Positions 7,664-14,741 of a stretch of 26,826 bases of DNA are shown in pieces (within the stretch, counting starts at the first letter, position 1; each line of letters opens with the position of its first letter). Below the pieces are notes generated by a model. The model was not told the origin of the DNA. It worked only from the letters and a program-made list of their open reading frames with translations, and did no database searches. The position numbers and the translations under genes were made by a program. The stretch is from Pseudanabaena sp. UBA1465 (GTDB lineage: Bacteria > Cyanobacteriota > Cyanobacteriia > Pseudanabaenales > Pseudanabaenaceae), in the NCBI GenBank assembly GCA_002325645.1, contig DCSN01000177.1, positions 15,299-42,124 of the forward strand, in the 5' to 3' direction.

Positions 7664-8390
7664 CAGCGTTTGATTCGCGACGAACTGAAGTATTTTTAGG
7701 TTCGCCTTTGATCTTCGTAAGCAAAGAATTCCAGCCAAACTTAGTCAAAGCTAAGAGCCAGCTACCTTCTAGCTCACGGAACATTGCCATATTCATATGG
7801 AAAGAAGCATTAGCTTCATCAACAATGCGCTCTGCTGTTGCCGCATCTACGGGCAAGGTGTCAAGCGCTTCACGATAGTGTTTTTTGAACTCACCCGCAT
7901 TGCGAATATCGTCAAACTCATAGAAGGCAGTACCATTGCTATCCTGCAAGCCCATCGCCTCTTTCGCAATTTTCTTGAGAATTTGACCACCTGACAGATC
8001 ACCCATGTAGCGAGTGTAAGCATGAGCAACTAGCAATACAGGATCGGTAGCTGAAATTTCATGGATACGCGCCAGATATTTTTCACAGGCGGCGGTAGGT
8101 TTTACTTCGGTGCGCCAATTGGAGCCAAAGTAAAACAGCATATCGAGTTCAAGACTCTTTTCGCGCCACAATTCGCGGTAGTAAAGCTTGCTCAGAACGG
8201 GATCATTTTTGTGGACTTCAAACTCTTCTTCGATCGCTTTGTAAACAAAGTAAAGATTACCGACTAGTCTGCTATAGGAAGTCTTGTCAACTACTCCCTT
8301 TAAAAAGCACTTGATAAAGTCAGTACTCTCTGCTGCTGAGTGCGATTTTTGTGTGCCTACACGCAATAATGTTGCTAAACCTTGACTCAT
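7656..8390 (-). CDS. ho1: Heme oxygenase (biliverdin-producing)
   Basis: It opens heme to biliverdin IX-alpha, CO and Fe2+, with ferredoxin as electron donor in cyanobacteria, and so feeds phycobilin synthesis. The 244-residue soluble protein has the proximal heme ligand H17 in QKSHSAAE and the distal-helix signature GDLSGGQ at 130-136. Length and sequence match cyanobacterial HO1 rather than the shorter bacterial iron-scavenging forms. The start is ATG at 8390. The gene stands alone and is divergent from ndhC across a 512-nt spacer. Some cyanobacteria carry a second, low-oxygen HO2; which of the two this is cannot be decided from the sequence alone. Confidence 0.93.
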   Translation of the reverse strand: MSQGLATLLRVGTQKSHSAAESTDFIKCFLKGVVDKTSYSRLVGNLYFVYKAIEEEFEVHKNDPVLSKLYYRELWREKSLELDMLFYFGSNWRTEVKPTAACEKYLARIHEISATDPVLLVAHAYTRYMGDLSGGQILKKIAKEAMGLQDSNGTAFYEFDDIRNAGEFKKHYREALDTLPVDAATAERIVDEANASFHMNMAMFRELEGSWLLALTKFGWNSLLTKIKGEPKNTSVRRESNAAS

Positions 8391-8514
8391 GAAATTTCCT
8401 AAACCTGTTAATTAAATAAGATGGTGAATAATATCTTCAGAGATAGACCATGCCGCACTTTGCAGCCCACAGCCTATGTTCTAAATTTAAAAATTAGTAG
8501 TTAAATTTGTTATT

Positions 8515-8592
8515 ACTCCCTTCCCAGTGAATAATTAGGCGTACGCCTAATTATTCACTTTGTAACGCCTATTCTTTGGGTGGGAAGGGAGT
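8515..8592. repeat. Nested palindromes between divergent genes
   Basis: The inner element, 8526-8559, is a perfect 34-nt palindrome centred on GTAC. An outer pair, 8515-8526 and 8581-8592 (ACTCCCTTCCCA and its complement), encloses it and a 21-nt tail. There is no T-tract. The position upstream of both ho1 and ndhC excludes a role as a gene-end terminator. Confidence 0.85.
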
Positions 8593-8748
8593 AAGAATAT
8601 ATTTTGAGACAAATCGGTAAGATTTATCAAGATGATGACAAGCTATGCCAAAAACAGCGATCGCGGCTAAAGCGCTAAATCAACAGCATTTGGCATAAGC
8701 CCTCATTATATAAGTCAAACCATAGACAAATTTCTAGTCTGTAACAAT

Positions 8749-8776
8749 TTTTCATCTACCGCCGCGCCCGTATAAT
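8749..8776 (+). promoter_or_regulatory. Candidate sigma-70 promoter for ndhCKJ
   Basis: A consensus -10 box TATAAT sits at 8771-8776, with TTTTCA at 8749-8754 as a weak -35 (16-nt spacer). This would give a leader of about 120 nt before the ndhC start. Only the -10 box is convincing. Confidence 0.4.
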
Positions 8777-8902
8777 GTAGTCAGCATCTACTCAACTCCT
8801 AGAAATCAATTTTGGAGTTTTCATCGCACCTAACGAAGAAAACTTCAAGATTGGTTTCATAATGTTGAGTATAGTCAAGCTAGCTTGAAGAGGTAATCCA
8901 TC

Positions 8903-9262
8903 TTGGTTTTAAGCGGATACGAATACTTACTGGTGTTCATTATCATTTGTACGCTAGTCCCCCTATCGGGATTAGCCCTATCGGGACTTTTAAGCCCAAA
9001 ACAGTCGGGAGCCGCAGGTCGTACTACCTACGAATCTGGTTGCGAACCCATTGGCGGAGCTTGGGTACAATTTAATATTCGTTATTATATGTTTGCGCTT
9101 GCCTTCGTTATCTTCGACGTAGAAACGGTATTTTTGTACCCTTGGGCAGTTGCATTTAGTAAACTAGGCTTACTTGCCTTTGTTGAAGCATTAATCTTTA
9201 TTAGTATTCTTGTATTAGGTCTAGTCTACGCTTGGAGAAAAGGAGCCTTAGAATGGTCATGA
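8903..9262 (+). CDS. ndhC: NDH-1 subunit NdhC (NdhA3/NuoA type)
   Basis: This is a membrane-arm subunit of the photosynthetic NDH-1 complex, which passes electrons from reduced ferredoxin to plastoquinone in respiration and cyclic flow. The 119-residue protein has three membrane helices (about 6-30, 60-84 and 88-110). The conserved core GRTTYESGCEPIGGAW is followed by FDVETVFLYPWA. The start is TTG at 8903, preceded by GAAGAGG; no ATG is available in frame, and the N-terminus from there (VLSGYEY) matches the family. The gene overlaps ndhK. Confidence 0.96.
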   Translation: MVLSGYEYLLVFIIICTLVPLSGLALSGLLSPKQSGAAGRTTYESGCEPIGGAWVQFNIRYYMFALAFVIFDVETVFLYPWAVAFSKLGLLAFVEALIFISILVLGLVYAWRKGALEWS

Positions 9263-9999
9263 AATCTGAAAACGTTGGTCTGGACTTTAGCATTGAAGAA
9301 CAAACCCAACGCCTTGTTAACCCTGCTGCCACCCCTCAAGTCACTCAAGACTTGTCTAACAATGTTGTTTTGACGACTCTCAATGATCTGTATAACTGGT
9401 CGAGAATGTCTAGCCTTTGGCCGATGCTCTACGGCACTAGCTGTTGTTTCATTGAGTTTGCGGCGATGATTGGTTCTAGATTTGACTTCGATCGTTTTGG
9501 ACTACTACCCCGTAATAGCCCACGTCAAGCTGACCTGATCATCACCGCAGGCACAGTGACGATGAAAATGGCTCCTGCTCTTGTCCGTCTTTATGAGCAA
9601 ATGCAAGAACCAAAGTATGTAATTGCGATGGGAGCTTGCACGATTACGGGTGGTATGTTTAGCACTGATTCCTATAGCACGGTGCGCGGGGTGGATAAAC
9701 TCATCCCTGTCGATGTATATATCCCTGGTTGCCCTCCTCGTCCTGAAGCAATCATGGACGCAATCATCAAACTCCGTAAAAAAATTGGCACAGAAGGATT
9801 TAAAGAAAGAGCTAACCTCGATTGCACCCATCGCTACTACGCGGTGAAGCATGAGTTAAAGGTAGTTAGCCCCATCTTGACAGGGCAATATTTAGAAATG
9901 CCTAGCCGCATGGCTCCCCCCAAGGAATTAGTCGAATCTGGCATTCCGTTACCTGCATTGCAAATGGCTCAAAAGGAGGTCGAAACCGTTGGCAGATAA
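9253..9999 (+). CDS. ndhK: NDH-1 subunit NdhK (NuoB type)
   Basis: NdhK is the peripheral-arm subunit that holds the terminal 4Fe-4S cluster N2 next to the quinone site. From ATG at 9253 it has 248 residues, with cluster cysteines C64 and C65 (YGTSCCFIEF), C129 (GACTITGG) and C160 (IPGCPPRPE). I chose 9253 because AAAAGGAG at 9238-9245 is well spaced from it. An in-frame TTG at 9232 would add seven residues inside ndhC, and a second ATG at 9259 overlaps the ndhC stop as ATGA. The gene overlaps ndhC by 10 nt and ndhJ by 11 nt, the classical cyanobacterial ndhCKJ operon. Confidence 0.96.
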   Translation: MVMKSENVGLDFSIEEQTQRLVNPAATPQVTQDLSNNVVLTTLNDLYNWSRMSSLWPMLYGTSCCFIEFAAMIGSRFDFDRFGLLPRNSPRQADLIITAGTVTMKMAPALVRLYEQMQEPKYVIAMGACTITGGMFSTDSYSTVRGVDKLIPVDVYIPGCPPRPEAIMDAIIKLRKKIGTEGFKERANLDCTHRYYAVKHELKVVSPILTGQYLEMPSRMAPPKELVESGIPLPALQMAQKEVETVGR

Positions 10000-10528
10000 T
10001 CAAGAAGTTCAACAGGAATCAGCGTTAGCGACAACGGAAGTAACGGCTCCCGTGTCACAATGGCTGACTAGCAATGGCTTTGAGCATGAATTTTTGGGTT
10101 TAGATAAACAAGGCGTTCCCATTCTCAAAATTGATCGCCAGTTTTTACTTCCCTTCTCCACAGCGCTCTATGCCTATGGATTCAACTACATGATGTGTCA
10201 ATGTGGTTATGATGCTGGCGCTGGCGACAGTTTGGTAAGTGTTTATCACCTTGCCAAACTTACTGATGAGGGGGTTGACAAAAGCGATCGCTTTGAAGAA
10301 GTACGCATTAAGGTATTTCTCCCTCGCGCCGATCCTCGTTGTCCATCGGTCTACTGGATCTGGAAAACCGCCGACTGGCAAGAGCGAGAAACCTTCGACA
10401 TGTACGGCATCATCTACGAGGGACATCCCAATCTCAAACGGATTCTCATGCCTGAAGACTGGATTGGCTATCCGATGCGAAAGGATTACGTCACGCCAGA
10501 CTTTTACGAGTTGCAAGACGCATATTAA
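9989..10528 (+). CDS. ndhJ: NDH-1 subunit NdhJ (NuoC, 30-kDa type)
   Basis: NdhJ is a peripheral-arm subunit that packs against NdhH and NdhK. The 179-residue protein carries the 30-kDa signature ERETFDMYGIIYEGHPNLKR near residues 130-150. The start is TTG at 9989, eight nucleotides after a perfect Shine-Dalgarno AAGGAGGT at 9973-9980, both inside the end of ndhK. This suggests strong translation independent of ndhK termination. The terminator stem begins in the last sense codons. Confidence 0.95.
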   Translation: MADNQEVQQESALATTEVTAPVSQWLTSNGFEHEFLGLDKQGVPILKIDRQFLLPFSTALYAYGFNYMMCQCGYDAGAGDSLVSVYHLAKLTDEGVDKSDRFEEVRIKVFLPRADPRCPSVYWIWKTADWQERETFDMYGIIYEGHPNLKRILMPEDWIGYPMRKDYVTPDFYELQDAY

Positions 10529-10567
10529 AGAAAGAAGCACCCGATGGGTGCTTCTTTCTTTAATATG
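10521..10567 (+). terminator. ndhCKJ terminator overlapping the stop codon
   Basis: Arms 10521-10542 and 10546-10567 are a perfect 22-bp match around GAT. The left arm contains the last two sense codons and the TAA stop of ndhJ. A short T-rich segment forms part of the right arm. Confidence 0.8.
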
Positions 10568-10675
10568 TGAGAGTGGAGACATAATTTCTAAAGTCCCATT
10601 GAGGTAATGAAGTAAAGTTGTGCGGCGATCGCCTAGATCAGCGAGTAAAGCAATGCGTAAAAATAACTTAATCAA
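10562..10675 (-). pseudogene. Remnant of a Uma2-family (DUF820) protein
   Basis: On the minus strand residues read GDRRTTLLHYLNGTLEIMSP, which resembles the core of Uma2/DUF820 PD-(D/E)XK-like proteins common in cyanobacteria. The similarity ends at the ndhJ terminator and does not extend upstream of about 10640. The open frame continues into ndhJ only by chance. It is a small relic abutting the ISAzo13 remnant, probably left by an insertion or deletion. Confidence 0.4.
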
Positions 10676-11299
10676 CTAAGTACTTTTTCTGGGTTTAATC
10701 AGATTGACCACGACCTGACGACTGGTTAATAGTCTACCACGCCAGTTTTGTTGAAACTCACTGACGGTCTTAGCAATATGCTGAAATTGTGCGTCTCGGT
10801 CGGGATGGTCTTTTCCCTCTTCTGTCTTACGATTACTCTGGAGACTATAATCCATACTTCGTAGCAAGCTATAAACGGTTTTACTAAAGACTTGATGACC
10901 TACTTTTTGCAATTCTTTGGCTAGTTTGCTCGTGCTTTTGCAAGTCCATCGTAATGGCGATTCTGGATCGCCTCTGGTCATTGGTTCGACTCAGGCATCT
11001 AAATCCTTTATCAATGTGCTATCTACTGTCTCAACATGTTTACGTCCTCCTCCTGTTTTGCGGATTTATTTTTTCGACCCTTTCCCTAAAATGTCATCTT
11101 TCCCTGTCTCTGGCTCTTTGATCCCTTCTGCTCTTGTATTACGGTTTAATCCTGTCGCATAAGATACGGCACTTACTCCTCCATAACCCAATGATTTTGC
11201 CTCTATCCCTGCCCATATCCTCCTTGTTCTCTCATTCAAATAGGGTGAAAATGATGCATATTTACTTTGTATTCTTTCGATTATTTCAGCATTGAACAT
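10676..11299 (-). pseudogene. ISAzo13-family transposase, broken and internally deleted
   Basis: Translation of the minus strand gives the ISAzo13 transposase in one frame. It starts with LNERTRRIWAGIEAKSLGYG, continues through KTGGGRKHVE and reaches TRGDPESPLRWTCKSTSKLA and NRKTEEGKDHPDRDAQF. Two in-frame stops break it: TAA at 11066-11068 and TGA at 10991-10993. After SEFQQ it jumps to NWRGRLLTSRQVVVNLI, which I recognise as a later part of the family, so the intervening catalytic segment is missing. The frame ends soon after at 10676. The element cannot move by itself. No clear terminal inverted repeats were found. Confidence 0.8.
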
Positions 11300-11360
11300 T
11301 TTCTGACTTTGCCAAACTCTCGTTCTTTCGTTATAAACCTTTTCGCAGAACTTGCTTTAA

Positions 11361-11516
11361 GTTATTTTTGCAAAATTCCTAAGTTCTACGGTCAACCTGT
11401 TTTTTGGACTAGCGCATATCGATGCTCTCTCCGCAGGTGGTGCGCCTCTCAGTATTTTGCAAGATTATATCCAAAGCCAGGATAGTCCTAAAAGCGAAAA
11501 CCCCGACCGTTCCTAA
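11361..11516 (+). pseudogene. Unrecognised C-terminal gene fragment
   Basis: The frame from 11361 to the TAA at 11514-11516 reads FLSSTVNLFFGLAHIDALSA, then GGAPLSILQDYIQSQ. It has protein-like composition but no start codon and a stop just upstream at 11358. It lies in mobile debris and could be the end of a lost gene. I do not recognise the family, and chance remains possible. Confidence 0.25.
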
Positions 11517-11542
11517 CCCCGACCTGCTTCGCGAGGACGGGG
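11517..11542. repeat. GC-rich hairpin resembling an IS200/IS605 end
   Basis: CCCCGACCT (11517-11525) pairs with AGGACGGGG (11534-11542) with one mismatch. Its shape and sequence recall the hairpin at the tnpB right end (1486-1511). It may be the relic of an IS605-type end, but no transposase remains beside it. Confidence 0.4.
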
Positions 11543-11617
11543 AATGCGTCACGGAATTTGTTCAACCATAAATTAAGGAATTTATGTGAATAACTATTAT
11601 AACCAGATAAAATTGTT

Positions 11618-12346
11618 ATGATGAAATCTGAAAATAGTCAGTATTCAATGAATAATAAAAAATCGCTATCTTTGTTCTCTGTAAGTTTAATATCATCCCT
11701 TTTGATATTTCCGCTTCAATCGCTAGGGCAGACAGATATGCTTACTGATGTTGGTCAAACAATGTATCTTTTAGGCTTTCCATTGCAAAATTTTGGGCGT
11801 ATTGACAAAACCACTGATACAAATGAAAAAACGATATTAATAGGCTCATGTAGGAATATTATCAATGACAACTCTGGTACACCAGCTAACATCCGATCGA
11901 CCCCTAAAGTTAATCCTAACAATTCTGTTGGCACACTAGAAAATGGCACAATAATTGAAGTTGTTCAACAATATAATTCTTGGTTAGAGATAAGTAAGCC
12001 TCTTCAAGGATGGGTGTCTGTTGGTATAACTTCTGTTACTTGCATTCCTCGTAATGGCAGAACTAGTCAGGCTTTTAGTTCAATAGCCAGCCTAGGAGAT
12101 AATGCTATAAAAGGTAATCGGTATCTAGGTGATATGCTAGTCCGCTATAGCGCTAATGCTGATGGCGCGATCGCTGATGCAATCGGTAGCTCCCTAACAA
12201 GATGGGCAGAGAAAAATCCTAAATTCTTAGTTGAAGTGCTTAGGGGTCAGCCAGAAGAGATTTATGAACGTGCGCTGATATTAATTTATCCTTCTAGTCG
12301 GGCTGAGATTAAATTACAGTTACAGGAAGATTTACGAGTTAGATAA
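11618..12346 (+). CDS. Secreted protein with a bacterial SH3 domain
   Basis: The 242-residue protein has an N-terminal hydrophobic segment (about 17-36) that acts as a signal peptide or anchor. Residues of about 78-142 form an SH3b domain: CRNI...ANIRSTPKVN...VGTLENGTIIEVVQQYNSWLEI...GWVSVGIT. SH3b domains usually bind cell-wall peptides. The last 90 residues are helical and unassigned (WAEKNPKFLVEVLRGQPEEI). An ATG follows at once at 11621 as an alternative start. The gene is flanked by mobile debris on the left and tandem repeats on the right, with no operon partner. The enzymatic role, if any, is unknown. Confidence 0.7.
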   Translation: MMKSENSQYSMNNKKSLSLFSVSLISSLLIFPLQSLGQTDMLTDVGQTMYLLGFPLQNFGRIDKTTDTNEKTILIGSCRNIINDNSGTPANIRSTPKVNPNNSVGTLENGTIIEVVQQYNSWLEISKPLQGWVSVGITSVTCIPRNGRTSQAFSSIASLGDNAIKGNRYLGDMLVRYSANADGAIADAIGSSLTRWAEKNPKFLVEVLRGQPEEIYERALILIYPSSRAEIKLQLQEDLRVR

Positions 12347-12363
12347 AAAAGTCTAAGCAGCCT

Positions 12364-12449
12364 GACAGAGTGACAAACTGACAGGGTGACAAACTGACAG
12401 GGTGACAAACTGACAGGGTGACAAAAGGATTGTAAAAAGGATTGTAAAA
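12364..12449. repeat. Tandem repeats of 16 nt and about 12 nt
   Basis: About four copies of GACAGGGTGACAAACT run from 12364, the first with one substitution. They are followed from about 12424 by two copies of AAGGATTGTAAA. They begin 18 nt after the SH3b gene stop. The units show no internal dyad or constant repeat/spacer pattern, so this is not a CRISPR array. Confidence 0.85.
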
Positions 12450-12573
12450 ATGTTGCAAGGCGATCACGCACCTCCGTCGAATTACAACGCGCCAACAACA
12501 AAGCAAAATCGCCTTCAGAAAGGGCGATCGCCTGTAATAGCCGTTTCAGAGTAGTCTGTCTATCTGCACTCAA
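12436..12573 (-). pseudogene. Orphan N-terminal gene fragment
   Basis: On the minus strand, from TTG at 12573, about 46 residues read like the start of a cyanobacterial protein (SADRQTTLKRLLQAIALSEG, then DFALLLARCNSTEVRDRL). This resembles the N-terminal helical segment found in front of larger ATPase or TPR-type proteins. The frame then runs into the tandem repeat and loses protein character. It is probably the stub of a gene whose remainder was deleted. The family likeness is from memory of such sequences and is uncertain. Confidence 0.3.
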
Positions 12574-12586
12574 CCCTATTAAACGC

Positions 12587-12592
12587 TATAAT
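12587..12592 (+). promoter_or_regulatory. Candidate chlD -10 box
   Basis: TATAAT at 12587-12592 lies 64 nt upstream of the chlD ATG. No good -35 hexamer is visible at 16-18 nt. It is adjacent to the start of the divergent fragment at 12573. Confidence 0.35.
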
Positions 12593-12656
12593 TGAGCCGA
12601 AGCTTAAAATTTCATTTCTTAAAACTTTTATACTTTTTAACCTATAACTCGATCGC

Positions 12657-14696
12657 ATGGTATCCTCGCCGCCCCTAAACATAGACATCACTAATATTCC
12701 CATCACCTTTCCCCTTGCGGCAGTAGTCGGTCAAGAAGCGATTAAAACCGCTTTGCTGCTTGCAGCGATCGATCCTGCGATCGGTGGGATCGCCCTCTCA
12801 GGTAGACGTGGTACTGCTAAATCCGTCCTTGCAAGAGGTATTCATGCCCTGCTGCCGCCGATTGAAGTTGCGGTAGAATCCCTCAGCAATTGCGATCCGA
12901 CTAAGCCCGACACATGGGACGATGTGCTGGTCAAGGCGATGCAGGATCAAGATCCTAGTGAAGTTGAAACAAAAGTTATTCCTGCGCCATTTATCCAAAT
13001 CCCCTTGGGAATTACTGAAGATCGGCTGATTGGTTCTGTTGATGTGAGCCGTTCGGTGCGTGAAGGTCAGACGATATTTCAACCAGGATTATTAGCAGAA
13101 GCTCATCGTGGCGTTCTCTATATTGACGAAATTAATTTACTCGATCCACAGATTTCTAATTTACTACTTTCGGTTCTCTCCACAGGTTATAACCAAGTCG
13201 AACGCGAAGGAATTAGCTATCAACATCCCTGTCAACCTTTGCTGATTGCCACTTATAACCCAGAGGAAGGAGCGCTAAGTCAGCATTTAATGGATCGGAT
13301 TGCGGTTAATCTCTCTGCCGATGGAGTTCTCTCCCTCGATCAGCGAGTGGAAGCTGTGGATATGGTGCTGGATTATGCTAATTCTCCTGAAGCCTTTTTG
13401 CGTGGCTATGATGCCGATGTGGATGACTTGCGAACTCAGATTATTTTGGCGCGGGAATGGCTGAATGATGTGACCATTTCTAGAGCGCAGATGCAATATT
13501 TAATTGCGGAAGCAGTGCGGGGTGGTGTGCAGGGACATCGGGCGGAGTTATTTGCGGTGCGGGTGGCAAAGGCGGCGGCGGCTCTGGAAAGTCGTACTCA
13601 AGTTAATGCTGATGATTTACGTCAAGCGGTGGAGTTGGTCATCGTGCCGCGATCGCCTCTTTCTCCAGAACAACAGCAGCAACAACCCGAACAGCAACAG
13701 CAACAAGCGCCACCTCCCAATGATGATGGTGAACAGGATCAGGATGATAATCAAGAGGAGCAGGAGCAAGAGCAGGAGCAAGAAGACGAATCTCCTGAAA
13801 TCCCTGAAGAGTTTATCTTTGATCCTGAAGGCGTAATTCTCGATCCTGAAGTGCTGTTTTTCGCGCAGTCGATGCAAAAACAGGGGCGATCGGGGACACG
13901 CAATGTGATTTATTCCCAAGAGCGTGGGCGTTATATCAAGCCAGTTTTACCTCAAGGCAAAAGCGATCGCATTGCCGTTGATGCCACCCTCCGCGCTTCG
14001 GCTCCCTACCAAAAAGCGAGAAGATTGAAACAACCCCATCGCAAGGTCATCGTTGAAAGTACTGATGTCAGAGCCAAGAAGTTAGCGCGTAAGGCGGGAG
14101 CATTGACGATTTTCTTGGTAGATGCGTCTGGCTCGATGGCGCTTAATCGGATGCAGTCGGCTAAGGGCGCGGCTTTGCGGATGCTTACAGACAGCTATCA
14201 AAATCGTGACCAAATTTCCTTAATTCCCTTCCGAGGTGAAAAAGCCGACGTATTGTTACCGCCAACCCGTTCGATCGAAGCGGCACGGCGACGTTTAGAT
14301 ACTATGCCCTGCGGTGGTGGTTCGCCTCTCGCGCATGGTCTGACTCAGGCCGTGCGCGTGGGCTTGAATGCTCGTCAATCGGGTGATGTTGGTTCCGTAA
14401 CCATTGTGGCGATTACCGATGGTCGCGGCAATGTGCCATTAGCGCGATCGCAGGGTGAACCAATTGATCCTGAAAATAAGCCCGATATTAAAGGTGAACT
14501 AATCGATATTTGTCGTAAGATTCGCGCCTTGAATCTTGGGCTATTGGTCATCGATACCGAAAACAAGTTTGTATCGACGGGCTTTGCCAAGGAACTTGCT
14601 GCCGCAGGCGGTGGGAAATATTACCATTTACCTAAGGCAACCGACCAAGCGATCGCGAATGTGGCGCTTAGTGCGATCGCTGATCTGCGTAATTAA
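12657..14696 (+). CDS. chlD: Magnesium chelatase subunit D
   Basis: ChlD and ChlI form the AAA+ motor that, with ChlH, inserts Mg2+ into protoporphyrin IX, the first committed step of chlorophyll synthesis. The 679-residue protein has an AAA+ domain (about 15-330) with a P-loop-like SGRRGTAKS at 48-56 and VLYIDEINLLD at 153-163. A low-complexity Gln/Pro then Asp/Glu linker follows (about 338-388). The C-terminal integrin-I/vWA domain has the MIDAS motif DASGS at 489-493 and a matching ITDGRGN. Length is standard for cyanobacteria. The start is ATG at 12657. It is convergent with desA across a shared terminator that contains the chlD stop. Confidence 0.96.
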   Translation: MVSSPPLNIDITNIPITFPLAAVVGQEAIKTALLLAAIDPAIGGIALSGRRGTAKSVLARGIHALLPPIEVAVESLSNCDPTKPDTWDDVLVKAMQDQDPSEVETKVIPAPFIQIPLGITEDRLIGSVDVSRSVREGQTIFQPGLLAEAHRGVLYIDEINLLDPQISNLLLSVLSTGYNQVEREGISYQHPCQPLLIATYNPEEGALSQHLMDRIAVNLSADGVLSLDQRVEAVDMVLDYANSPEAFLRGYDADVDDLRTQIILAREWLNDVTISRAQMQYLIAEAVRGGVQGHRAELFAVRVAKAAAALESRTQVNADDLRQAVELVIVPRSPLSPEQQQQQPEQQQQQAPPPNDDGEQDQDDNQEEQEQEQEQEDESPEIPEEFIFDPEGVILDPEVLFFAQSMQKQGRSGTRNVIYSQERGRYIKPVLPQGKSDRIAVDATLRASAPYQKARRLKQPHRKVIVESTDVRAKKLARKAGALTIFLVDASGSMALNRMQSAKGAALRMLTDSYQNRDQISLIPFRGEKADVLLPPTRSIEAARRRLDTMPCGGGSPLAHGLTQAVRVGLNARQSGDVGSVTIVAITDGRGNVPLARSQGEPIDPENKPDIKGELIDICRKIRALNLGLLVIDTENKFVSTGFAKELAAAGGGKYYHLPKATDQAIANVALSAIADLRN

Positions 14697-14739
14697 ACAA
14701 AAAAAGGCGGTGCTAAGCACCGCCTTTTTTTGTTTAATT
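14691..14739. terminator. Bidirectional terminator between chlD and desA
   Basis: A near-perfect stem pairs 14691-14712 with 14718-14739. It has a GGCGGTGC core flanked by seven A and seven T. The chlD TAA (14694-14696) lies in the left arm and the desA stop begins three nucleotides past the right arm. Confidence 0.92.
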
Positions 14740-14741
14740 AT

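Larger units (their letters stand above)
8391..8902. other. Divergent intergenic region, ho1 to ndhC
   Basis: This 512-nt stretch contains no convincing gene. It holds the nested palindrome at 8515-8592, a weaker imperfect inverted repeat near 8642-8700 (TATGCC...GGCATA) enclosing a HIP1-like site, a -10-like hexamer at 8771-8776 and the ndhC leader. Promoters for both divergent genes must lie here. Confidence 0.7.

Noticed and set aside
10145..10561. Long minus-strand open frame through ndhJ joined to the Uma2-like remnant
   Set aside because: The part inside ndhJ is the antisense shadow of a conserved gene; only the stretch of about 10562-10640 has Uma2-like residues.
12364..12449. Short direct repeats as a possible CRISPR array
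   Set aside because: Units are 16 nt and contiguous, without unique spacers, and no cas genes are in the window.
13617..13919. 100-codon minus-strand frame with poly-leucine runs inside chlD
   Set aside because: It is the reverse complement of the Gln/Glu-rich linker codons of chlD, not a membrane protein gene.
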